Assembly: GCF_004210295.1 (NCBI RefSeq)
Contig: NZ_SDAK01000001.1
Span: forward strand, 124,001-188,000
DNA from: Lactococcus sp. S-13
GTDB taxonomy: Bacteria; Bacillota; Bacilli; Lactobacillales; Streptococcaceae
Length of the DNA stretch: 64,000 bases
Direction of reading: 5' to 3'
The position numbers were made by a program, and so were the translations under genes. The notes under the pieces are model-generated. The model worked only from the letters and a program-made list of their open reading frames with translations. It was not told where the DNA came from and ran no database searches. Shown piece after piece: positions 57,408 through 64,000 of the stretch (the first letter of the stretch is position 1; every line of letters begins with the position of its first letter).

Positions 57408-58274
57408 ATGGATATGAAGAAATATAATTCAAAAATAATAATGTTTGAAGACCATATTGAAATTATCAAATATGGTACAAATCGAATAACAGTACCATCT
57501 GATAAAAATGATAGAAATATAAAAGCTCATAATGATAGTGATGATGAAGAACGGCAAAAAAGACGTGCTTTGGAACAAGCTTTTCGGATAAAGCGGAAAA
57601 TAAAATATTATTGTCAGTCCAATGATTTTGATTTATTTTGGACTTTAACATTAGATGATACCAAAGTAAATGCTAAGGATTATACCTACTCAAGGAAAAG
57701 ACTTCAAGCATGGTTAAAGTATCAAAGGGAAAAATATGGCAAATTTGATTTTCTCTTTGTTCCTGAACTTCATAAATCAGGGCGAATACATTTCCATGGT
57801 GTTACAGGTAAACTCTCCCCACCGCTTATTGAAGCTCGTTACCTAAAAAGTAATCGACTTATTCAGAAAAATGGAATGCAGATATATAATGCCGAAAACT
57901 GGGAAAATGGCTTTAGCACTGTATCTAAAATTCAGAGTAAAGAAAAAGCATCAAGTTACATTGCAAAATATATCACGGCAGAATTAATTGAAGTGCCTAG
58001 TGCGTTTAATCAGCCTAGATATTTTGTAAGTCGTGGATTGAAACAACCTGAAATTTCTTATGAGGAGCTTTCAGATAATTATTTCAAAGATTTCAAGCCA
58101 TCATTTGTTGTAGGTGAGAAAAATTTACTTGATAATGAATTTAAAGCTGATGTTTCTATATATCGCATTGACATTTCAGAAGAAGGTGAACTGATTCAAA
58201 ACTCCCCTCCTGAAACAGTATGGAAATTAAGAAACACAAAAAGCCCTGACGGCAATCAGGACTTCCAAAAATAA
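57408..58274 (+). CDS. rep: HUH-endonuclease rolling-circle replication initiator / relaxase
   Basis: 288 residues. DLFWTLTLDD (motif 1), GRIHFHGVTG (motif 2, His-Phe-His metal site, near residue 128) and KASSYIAKYI (motif 3, Tyr with following Lys, near residue 183): the single-Tyr HUH pattern of plasmid and element Rep proteins. It would nick at an origin and start rolling-circle copying of the excised circle, or its transfer with the FtsK-like partner. No classical relaxase is present, so it may do both jobs. Weak RBS, TTG/ATG alternatives close by. Confidence 0.83.
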   Translation: MDMKKYNSKIIMFEDHIEIIKYGTNRITVPSDKNDRNIKAHNDSDDEERQKRRALEQAFRIKRKIKYYCQSNDFDLFWTLTLDDTKVNAKDYTYSRKRLQAWLKYQREKYGKFDFLFVPELHKSGRIHFHGVTGKLSPPLIEARYLKSNRLIQKNGMQIYNAENWENGFSTVSKIQSKEKASSYIAKYITAELIEVPSAFNQPRYFVSRGLKQPEISYEELSDNYFKDFKPSFVVGEKNLLDNEFKADVSIYRIDISEEGELIQNSPPETVWKLRNTKSPDGNQDFQK

Positions 58275-58325
58275 TTTTGTAAAGTCATTATATCATATTT
58301 GGTTGATGACAGATTGAGGTACGAT

Positions 58326-58571
58326 ATGAAAATAAAAAATACGTCTATTGAAAATGATGCTGTTTGGACGAACAAGAAAGGGATTTTAATGCGTTACGAA
58401 AATCTCAATATTTACACCCTGAACCGTTGGTTATCTGAAATGCGTGACAATAAACGCTTTAGAAATGGTGTAATCAATCCAACGCATAAGTTAGTCTTTA
58501 TAAACCTAGAAATTTTTGAAGATTTTCTTTATTGGAAACAGCATGGCTACTCAAGAGTTATGGCAAAATAG
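58326..58571 (+). CDS. xis: Excisionase (Xis) of the element
   Basis: 81 residues from ATG 58326. Small basic protein with LNIYTLNRWLSEMRDNKRF and INPTHKLVFINLEIFEDFLYWKQ, the winged-helix pattern of Tn916-type excisionases. It sits 80 bases before the integrase, as expected. It directs the integrase towards excision. Confidence 0.72.
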   Translation: MKIKNTSIENDAVWTNKKGILMRYENLNIYTLNRWLSEMRDNKRFRNGVINPTHKLVFINLEIFEDFLYWKQHGYSRVMAK

Positions 58572-58651
58572 CACAAATAATGGTAAAATGAAACTTGCTA
58601 ATCAAATTCTATTTTATCATCTTTCATATCGTCACTTGGAAAGGATAAAGT

Positions 58652-59911
58652 ATGTATTTTGAAGAAAGAAAAAATAAAGGTGGGAAATTATTTTATGTAG
58701 CTGCTGAACGATATGTTGACCCACTAACAGGTAAGAAAAAGCGTGCATCTGTGGTGTATCACAAGAATACGGCACGAGCAAGACGGCAAGCTGAACGTGA
58801 GTTAATTGATAAAATTGATGAAATTATTTCTAAAAAACAAGGATTTTTCAAAGGTTCATCAATGACTACATTTCTTGATTTAAAAACAAGTTGGTTTGAA
58901 GTTTGGCAAACTACTGTTAAAATTCAAACTGTCAAACGTGAAAAACTTGTTATCAATAGGCTTTCAGATCTGATAGCTGATGATATTTTACTTGAAAATA
59001 TTACACCGCTACTCATTCAAAATTGTTTAAATGAGTATAGAGAAAAGTATCAATCCACACACTCAACGATGCAACATATCAAATGCACGCTGAATAAAAT
59101 TTTTGATTATGGTGTTTTGCATAATGCTATTCCTTTTTCTCCATCAAAGGTTGTTAAACTAAATGCAACTGTTGAAGAAAAACGTGCGAAAAAACAGCGA
59201 CTTGAAAAGAAATTTTTAGATGAGCATGAAGTGAGAGCTTTTTTGTCAGAACTGAAAATGCGAAGAAATCAGAATTACTATGACCTTGCTTTATTTCTTA
59301 TTGGTACTGGCTGTCGTATTGGAGAGGCATCAGCTTTGACTGCTTCTGACATTGATTTTGATAATCATTTGGTTACGATTGATAAATCATTACAGGCACA
59401 TGATTTAAAAATTGATGAGTTTTATCTTGATACAACTAAGACAGACGCAGGTGAACGTGTAGAACAGCTTCCTGAATTTGTTATACAAGCTCTAAAGCGA
59501 GTTATCGAACGAAATAAACAGTTGGATGAACACATGGATAATTTTCCATCACAAGCCTTTAGAAAGTTTGATTTTCTTTTTAGAACTGAGTATGGTGCAC
59601 CGATTACTTCACACAGTTTTAGAGAAATTTTGGGTCGAGTAAATAAAGTTTTGAAAAAAGACTGCAAAGAAAAATATGGTTTTGAATGGACTAAAAATGC
59701 TATTCCTCATAGCTTTAGGCATATTCATATTTCAGTATTACGCAATGACCCAACAGTTCCTTTAAAAGAGGTTCAAGCTCGTGTAGGACACGTTCAAGAA
59801 GCGACAACAAATGGATATACTCATTTGATGAGTGCATCACAACAAAAATCAGTTGAAGCAATTAGTCGCTTTATTGATAAAGTGGAAGTAAATGAAAGCA
59901 AAATATGCTGA
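58652..59911 (+). CDS. int: Tyrosine integrase of the element
   Basis: 419 residues, RBS AAAGGA. N-terminal arm-binding beta domain (YFEERKNKGGKLFYVAAERY), SAM-like core-binding domain (about 70-170) and catalytic domain with GTGCRIGEASAL (Arg), HSFRHIHIS (His-x-x-Arg), GHVQEATTNGYTHL (His and the nucleophile Tyr). Tn916/phage-type. It ends 100 bases from the right junction in rbgA, so it must recognise the 5' end of rbgA. Own -10 (TAAAAT near 58583) possible. Confidence 0.92.
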   Translation: MYFEERKNKGGKLFYVAAERYVDPLTGKKKRASVVYHKNTARARRQAERELIDKIDEIISKKQGFFKGSSMTTFLDLKTSWFEVWQTTVKIQTVKREKLVINRLSDLIADDILLENITPLLIQNCLNEYREKYQSTHSTMQHIKCTLNKIFDYGVLHNAIPFSPSKVVKLNATVEEKRAKKQRLEKKFLDEHEVRAFLSELKMRRNQNYYDLALFLIGTGCRIGEASALTASDIDFDNHLVTIDKSLQAHDLKIDEFYLDTTKTDAGERVEQLPEFVIQALKRVIERNKQLDEHMDNFPSQAFRKFDFLFRTEYGAPITSHSFREILGRVNKVLKKDCKEKYGFEWTKNAIPHSFRHIHISVLRNDPTVPLKEVQARVGHVQEATTNGYTHLMSASQQKSVEAISRFIDKVEVNESKIC

Positions 59912-59918
59912 TTCAGCA

Positions 59919-59941
59919 ATTTTGCCCAAAAACTGCCCAAA
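59919..59941 (+). repeat. Integrase arm-type repeat near the right end
   Basis: ATTTTGCCCAAAAACTGCCCAA, counterpart of 48624-48648. Confidence 0.5.
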
Positions 59942-59998
59942 AATAAAAAATTAAATTATCAAAGCTCGAAAAGCCTTGATACACAAGGAGTTATAAGA

Positions 59999-60844
59999 AT
60001 GAGTAATATCCAATGGTTTCCAGGGCATATGTCCAAAGCACGGCGACAGGTGCAGGAAAATTTAAAATATGTGGACTTTGTGATTGAATTGGTGGACGCA
60101 CGTTTGCCGATGGCTTCACGTAATCCAATGTTGAGTCAAATTATTGGGGACAAGCCACGAATTATTGCGCTGAATAAGGTTGATTTGGCGGATCCGGTGG
60201 CTGTTGCGTCTTGGATTGAGTATTTTGATGCGCAGGGTTTTGTGACTTTGGCAATCAATTCTAAAGAAGAATATACGGCAAAAAGATTGACTGTAGCTGC
60301 GAAGCGATTGATGGCTGATAAAATGGCGCATGATAAAGAGCGAGGGATTGCGCGTACGACTTTGCGTACAATGATTATCGGGATTCCTAATGCTGGGAAG
60401 TCAACATTGATGAATCGCTTGGCGGGCAAAAAAGTAGCTGTCACAGGAAATCGTCCGGGTGTGACTAAGGGACAGCAGTGGATTCGAACAAATAAGGAGC
60501 TAGAACTGTTAGACACACCAGGGATTCTGTGGCCGAAGTTTGAGGATCAATTGGTTGGTTTGAAACTGGCTTTGACAGGGGCAATCAAAGATGACTTGTT
60601 GCCAATGGATGAAGTGACAATTTTTGGTTTGACTCATTTTTTGAAAAATTATCGTTCGGTGACGATGAAGCGTTATCGAATGAGCGAGGAAGATTTGGAG
60701 TTGGAGATTCCTGAGTTGATCATGGAATTGACTGCGCGATTTGGTTTTCGAGATGATTATGATCGTTTTTATACGATGTTTGTCAAAGATGTTCGGGATG
60801 GTAAACTTGGGCTTTTCTGTTTGGATGAAGTAGTAGCTGACTGA
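59999..60844 (+). CDS. rbgA: Ribosome biogenesis GTPase RbgA, 5' end rebuilt by the element
   Basis: 281 residues. Circularly permuted GTPase: NKVDL (G4) first, then GIPNAGKSTLMNRL (G1) and LDTPGILWPKF (G3), with IQWFPGHMSKA at the start and the C-terminal ANTAR-like domain. It matures the 50S subunit and is essential in Bacilli. Codons 1-4 (ATGAGTAATATC) and the RBS AAGGAG come from the element; native sequence resumes at CAATGGTT (60011). Expression probably relies on read-through from int or an element promoter. Followed by rnhB, as in L. lactis. Confidence 0.96.
   Translation: MSNIQWFPGHMSKARRQVQENLKYVDFVIELVDARLPMASRNPMLSQIIGDKPRIIALNKVDLADPVAVASWIEYFDAQGFVTLAINSKEEYTAKRLTVAAKRLMADKMAHDKERGIARTTLRTMIIGIPNAGKSTLMNRLAGKKVAVTGNRPGVTKGQQWIRTNKELELLDTPGILWPKFEDQLVGLKLALTGAIKDDLLPMDEVTIFGLTHFLKNYRSVTMKRYRMSEEDLELEIPELIMELTARFGFRDDYDRFYTMFVKDVRDGKLGLFCLDEVVAD
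60011..60018 (+). other. attR core of the integrated element
   Basis: CAATGGTT within ATCCAATGGTTTCC of rbgA; pairs with 48425-48432. Confidence 0.6.
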
Positions 60845-60867
60845 ACCTAATTTCACAAAAAAATAAG

Positions 60868-60957
60868 CAGAGAATTTGCTGACGTAAATTTCTAGAAGTG
60901 TTTTACGTAATTATTATTATGTAAAATCACTGACGGAAATTACGTCAGTGATTTTTT
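60868..60957. repeat. CTGACG-family cluster with terminator-like hairpin between rbgA and rnhB
   Basis: AGAGAATTTGCTGACGTAAATTT, TTTTACGTAATTA...TTATGTAAAA, and AAAATCACTGACGGAAATTACGTCAGTGATTTTTT, the last able to stop or weaken transcription into rnhB. Confidence 0.75.
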
Positions 60958-60982
60958 GAAGAAATGAGGAGAGAGGGAAATA

Positions 60983-61759
60983 ATGGCGCAGACCATAAAG
61001 GATATAAAAGTGATTTTGTCAGGCTTGACAGACTTGTCAGCACCTGAATTTACTGCGTTTGAAGCAGACGAACGCTCAGGGGTAATTTCAGCAATCAAAC
61101 AACGCAAGAAGCAAATATTGGCGGAGCTTGCAGAAAATGAGCGCCTTGAGCGGATGTTGGAATTTGAAAAAAACTTGTATACTCAGGGTATTGAACTGAT
61201 TGCAGGAATTGATGAGGTGGGGCGCGGCCCTCTTGCTGGTCCAGTGGTTGCGGCGGCGGTTATCTTGCCTAAAAATTGTAAAATTCGTGGTCTAAATGAT
61301 AGCAAAAAGGTACCAAAATCACGGCACCATGAGATGTTTTCTGAGATTCAAAAATCAGCTTTGGCAATTGGCATTGGAGTGGTTGATGCAGCAAAAATTG
61401 ATGAAATCAACATTTATGAAGCAACAAAATTAGCCATGATTCAAGCACTACAAAAGCTCAAAATCCAGCCAGAGCATTTGTTAATTGATGCGATGCAGTT
61501 GGATTTTCCCGTGGCACAGACAAAAATTATTCACGGAGACGCAAAGTCTTTATCAATTGCAGCAGCGTCAATTGTTGCCAAGGTGACACGTGACGAGATG
61601 ATGAATGATTTTGCTTTGAGTTATCCGGCGTATGATTTTGAACATAATGCCGGCTATGGGACGGCGAAACATTTGGCGGCGCTTGAAAAACAAGGGATTA
61701 CGCCGATTCATCGTAAGTCTTATGAACCTATTAAATCAATGGTAAATGTTAAAAAATAA
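60983..61759 (+). CDS. rnhB: Ribonuclease HII
   Basis: 258 residues, RBS GAGGAGAG. N-terminal helical extension (about 65 residues) usual in Bacilli, then [20 protein letters not shown] (catalytic Asp and Glu), [20 protein letters not shown] and the [10 protein letters not shown] block. It removes ribonucleotides and RNA primers from DNA. rbgA and rnhB neighbour each other in many Firmicutes. Confidence 0.96.
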   Translation: MAQTIKDIKVILSGLTDLSAPEFTAFEADERSGVISAIKQRKKQILAELAENERLERMLEFEKNLYTQGIELIAGIDEVGRGPLAGPVVAAAVILPKNCKIRGLNDSKKVPKSRHHEMFSEIQKSALAIGIGVVDAAKIDEINIYEATKLAMIQALQKLKIQPEHLLIDAMQLDFPVAQTKIIHGDAKSLSIAAASIVAKVTRDEMMNDFALSYPAYDFEHNAGYGTAKHLAALEKQGITPIHRKSYEPIKSMVNVKK

Positions 61760-61760
61760 G

Positions 61761-61797
61761 TTCCAAAAGTTAGAATTGGTTTAACTTTTGGAACTTA
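61761..61797. terminator. Bidirectional terminator between rnhB and the VOC gene
   Basis: GTTCCAAAAGTTA...TAACTTTTGGAAC long stem; T-tract weak. Confidence 0.65.
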
Positions 61798-61816
61798 CAG
61801 GACTTAGGCTGACTTT

Positions 61817-62338
61817 TTAGTTGGCTTTTTTACTGACTTCAACTTCAAGGAGAAATGTTTGAATGGTTTCAATAGGAAGATCGAAGTGTTCAGCGATATC
61901 TTCAATTTTCATCCCTTGGGCAAAAGAGCGTTGCACAAGAACAGGGAGACTCTGAGCGACTTCGATTGTGTGTCCATCATAGTCGTAAAAGCGCATAGTC
62001 CGCGTGCCGTAGCCCGAATCGATAGGTTTGTGAATCCAATCCACGACAATTTTTGAAGTGAGCAGCGTATGAAAAGCGTCTAAATCGTCCACTTCAAAAT
62101 AAAGTTGTGAGGTGTTGGCTCGTCGTGTGGTTTTGAAATGCGGATGTTTATCGACTTGAAGCCAACTCAGATAAGCACTTTCTGAGGCAAGACTAATGCC
62201 GCTTTCATAAGTAATGATTTGTTCGTTGCAGTCCGTATTGTCAATGGGGATTTGATCAAGCAAATTTTCATAAAAAGCTCGCGCGCGCTGGAAGTTTTTT
62301 ACTGTCAGTAAGACACCTTCAAATTTGAGTTTTGTCAT
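61817..62338 (-). CDS. Glyoxalase/VOC-fold protein with helix-turn-helix-like tail
   Basis: 173 residues. VOC domain (FEGVLLTVKNFQRARAFYEN...) with metal-site-like residues and the closing FYDYDGHTIEVAQSL. After residue 130 comes an extra helical tail, AQGMKIEDIAEHFDLPIETI, that reads like a helix-turn-helix. Members act in dioxygenase, glyoxalase or antibiotic-binding roles; substrate unknown. RBS GGAGAAC. Single gene. Confidence 0.8.
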   Translation of the reverse strand: MTKLKFEGVLLTVKNFQRARAFYENLLDQIPIDNTDCNEQIITYESGISLASESAYLSWLQVDKHPHFKTTRRANTSQLYFEVDDLDAFHTLLTSKIVVDWIHKPIDSGYGTRTMRFYDYDGHTIEVAQSLPVLVQRSFAQGMKIEDIAEHFDLPIETIQTFLLEVEVSKKAN

Positions 62339-62427
62339 ATTTGTTCTCCATTTCTTAAGTTAATATCATAATTTTATCATGAAATTATTAGAGACGAAAA
62401 CAATATGCAAAATGAAGCAAAAAAGTT

Positions 62428-62511
62428 AGAAAAAATGCTGACGTAAATTTACGTCAGCATTTTTTCTAGCAAATTTTGCCAAATCAGGAATCCGTCAGTA
62501 TTTTCTCTCGT
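62428..62511. repeat. CTGACG-family perfect palindrome and half-site
   Basis: AGAAAAAATGCTGACGTAAATTTACGTCAGCATTTTTTCT is a perfect 40-base palindrome that can terminate both neighbours; a half-site CCGTCAGTATTTTCTC follows and encodes the last codons of the channel gene. Confidence 0.8.
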
Positions 62512-63247
62512 AATATTTGTCCAAAAGTTCCATTTTCAAAGGCGTAAGTTTGGTTAAAGGGGCAGTCAACTTTGTGCGTAAGAAAAGTTTGTCTTCAATG
62601 TTAACAATCCCTGCAAATTGAGCTTGGGGATAGTTGGCGTTGACAGCCAAAATGTGCGCCTTGACCTCAGCTAAAGTCTCATTAGTGACTGCGACATCAA
62701 GGTTAATGGTTCGTTCTTTATAAGAATAGTTTTTGAGTGCCGCGATATTTCGGTTGGGAATAAAAGTCGTTGCGCCGTCATCGCCAATCAAAGTGATAGA
62801 GCGGATACCAACGGTTTTTACTACACCTTCAATATCTAGACCAGCAAAAACTACCGTATCTCCAACGTTAATCTGATGTTCAACGATGATAAAAAAGCCA
62901 TTGATAATGTCAGCGACTAAGTCACGTCCAGCAAAACCAAGCGCCACACCAAGAATCCCAGCACCCGCTAAAACATTGCCTACGGGAATTCCGATTAGTC
63001 CAAGCACGGTGTAAATATAGAGAAAGACCGTTAAATAATGTAGCGCGCTAGTGGTCAATCGCGAGAGGGTCAAAATACGGGAAGTGTCCGTCCAGCGTTG
63101 CTCACTGTAATTTTTAAATAGCCTTTTGACAATGCGACTGCTTGCTTGGTAGAGAATGAAAAAAAGTAAGCTGACCAAAATGATTGTCAGCAATTTATCT
63201 AGTAAAAGACCACCTAAATCTTGCCAATTTGTGCGTAAAATGTTCAT
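62495..63247 (-). CDS. Small-conductance mechanosensitive channel, MscS family
   Basis: 250 residues. Three membrane helices; the pore helix VGNVLAGAGILGVALGFAGRDLVADIINGFF has the Gly/Ala packing pattern, followed by the MscS beta domain VEHQINVGDTVVFAGLDIEGVV...NRNIAALKNYS. It opens on hypo-osmotic shock. RBS GGAGGAATC. The final codons lie in a CTGACG repeat. Confidence 0.92.
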   Translation of the reverse strand: MNILRTNWQDLGGLLLDKLLTIILVSLLFFILYQASSRIVKRLFKNYSEQRWTDTSRILTLSRLTTSALHYLTVFLYIYTVLGLIGIPVGNVLAGAGILGVALGFAGRDLVADIINGFFIIVEHQINVGDTVVFAGLDIEGVVKTVGIRSITLIGDDGATTFIPNRNIAALKNYSYKERTINLDVAVTNETLAEVKAHILAVNANYPQAQFAGIVNIEDKLFLRTKLTAPLTKLTPLKMELLDKYYERKY

Positions 63248-63322
63248 GATTCCTCCATTTTATTCTTTAAAAAAAGGCTTGAAAATCCTATAATTATCAA
63301 GTTTTGCAGAAAAATAAATTTA

Positions 63323-63337
63323 AATTGTTTGAAATTT
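63323..63337. promoter_or_regulatory. CodY-box-like sequence upstream of bcaT
   Basis: AATTGTTTGAAATTT, 12 of 15 matches to AATTTTCWGAAAATT. Confidence 0.45.
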
Positions 63338-63360
63338 TATTGACTATCGTGAATATTTCC

Positions 63361-63389
63361 TTGTTTTATTTTTCAGAAAAGAATATAAT
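63361..63389 (+). promoter_or_regulatory. bcaT promoter with CodY-box-like sequence in the spacer
   Basis: TTGTTT, 17 bases, TATAAT. Between them, ATTTTTCAGAAAAGA (63368-63382) matches the CodY box at 12 of 15 positions, which would let CodY block the polymerase when branched-chain amino acids are plentiful. Confidence 0.6.
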
Positions 63390-63426
63390 CTATTATAACA
63401 AAAAAATTTTGGAGGATGTTATCGTA

Positions 63427-64000
63427 ATGGAATTAGATTGGGAAAATTTAGGATTTAAATATCGAAACTTGCCATTTCGCTATGTGGCACATTATAAAGA
63501 TGGAAAATGGGATGCAGGCAACTTAACTGCGGATAATCAATTGCACTTGAGCGAATCTTCACCAGCCTTACATTATGGTCAACAAGGTTTTGAAGGTTTG
63601 AAAGCCTACCGCACTAAAGATGGATCAATTCAACTGTTCCGTCCAGATCAAAATGCAGCACGTTTGCAAAAAACAGCTCGCCGCCTTTGCATGGCGGAAG
63701 TTTCGACAGAAATGTTTATCGATGCTATCAAACAAGTTGTTAAAGCAAATGAAGAATTTGTTCCGCCATATGGTACTGGTGCGACCTTGTATTTGCGTCC
63801 TTTATTAATTGGTGTGGGGGATATCATTGGTGTTCAACCTGCGACAGAATACTTGTTCACGGTGTTTGCAATGCCTGTTGGGTCTTACTTCAAAGGCGGA
63901 TTGGCACCTTCAAACTTTGTAATTTCTCGTGAATACGACCGTGCCGCTCCTTTAGGGACTGGTGGTGCAAAGGTTGGGGGAAATTACGCCGCTTCTTTAC
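63427..64000 (+). CDS. bcaT: Branched-chain amino acid aminotransferase (runs off the window)
   Basis: 191 codons visible from ATG 63427 (GGAGG at 63411), continuing past the end. LDWENLGFKYRNLPFRYVAH, LHYGQQGFEGLKAYRTKDGS and RPLLIGVGDIIGVQP match lactococcal BcaT closely. PLP enzyme interconverting Leu, Ile, Val and Met with their keto acids; known as CodY-regulated in L. lactis. The catalytic Lys lies in or just past the visible part (the sequence stops at AKVGGNYAAS). Confidence 0.93.
   Translation, partial: MELDWENLGFKYRNLPFRYVAHYKDGKWDAGNLTADNQLHLSESSPALHYGQQGFEGLKAYRTKDGSIQLFRPDQNAARLQKTARRLCMAEVSTEMFIDAIKQVVKANEEFVPPYGTGATLYLRPLLIGVGDIIGVQPATEYLFTVFAMPVGSYFKGGLAPSNFVISREYDRAAPLGTGGAKVGGNYAASL

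Noticed and set aside
48624-59941. ATTTTGCCCAAAAA direct repeats as the att crossover sites
   Set aside because: They lie inside the element ends, 200 and 90 bases from the rbgA junctions, and do not explain the split rbgA start. They fit integrase arm sites better.

Overview
The window looks like chromosome of a Lactococcus or a very close relative. It carries the lactococcal pfk-pyk-ldh (las) operon, two PyrR-type attenuators (before carB and before pyrK), a pyrK-pyrDb...pyrF cluster, a nupABC-type nucleoside importer and a bcaT-like aminotransferase with CodY-box-like sites. The DNA is AT-rich with strong Shine-Dalgarno sites. I cannot name the species. Several arrangements appear unusual to me for L. 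lactis: a HAD gene inside the pyr operon, a WxL/DUF916 surface cluster, a HemC-like gene and an eetA-eetB-dmkB-like trio. No rRNA, tRNA, CRISPR array or insertion sequence was seen.

Layout. 1-5.8 kb: tail of an MFS exporter, a GH73 glucosaminidase, glutathione peroxidase, carB. 5.9-12 kb: a six-gene surface cluster of WxL, DUF916 and small anchor proteins, whose first gene has a homopolymer frameshift. 12.2-16.9 kb: an orphan, degenerate HemC homolog, a pseudouridine synthase, and a convergent SPFH / zinc-ribbon / TPM membrane operon. 17-20.5 kb: pyrK-pyrDb-HAD-pyrF. 20.5-23.1 kb (minus strand): a translationally coupled NusG-II / Gx-transporter / polyprenyl synthase / rsmG operon resembling part of the flavin-based extracellular electron transfer locus. 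23.3-28.9 kb: galU, gpsA, xpaC-telA, nagA. 29-33 kb: the las operon. 33-39.3 kb (minus strand): nucleoside ABC transporter, rlmA, rqcH. 39.6-48 kb: a large LPXTG adhesin, a possible small RNA, a 49-residue protein, a decayed ECF S-component, a Spx paralog, panE, and a divergent HxlR/MFS pair.

48.4-60.0 kb is an integrated mobile element of about 11.6 kb. It entered the 5' end of rbgA at the octamer CAATGGTT (48425-48432 and 60011-60018). It carries a HEPN-like or DUF5677-like gene, a type III restriction-modification cassette with an extra unknown gene between mod and res, another unknown gene, then an FtsK/TcpA-like ATPase, an HUH replication initiator, an excisionase and a tyrosine integrase. 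The element supplies a new ribosome-binding site and first codons to rbgA and leaves the old leader and start codon stranded on the left.

After the element come rbgA, rnhB, a VOC protein, an MscS channel and the start of a branched-chain aminotransferase. A dispersed repeat family with core GAGAAAWTDCTGACGWAA, often as inverted pairs, lies between many backbone genes and has also entered coding sequence. I saw no paired copies inside the mobile element.
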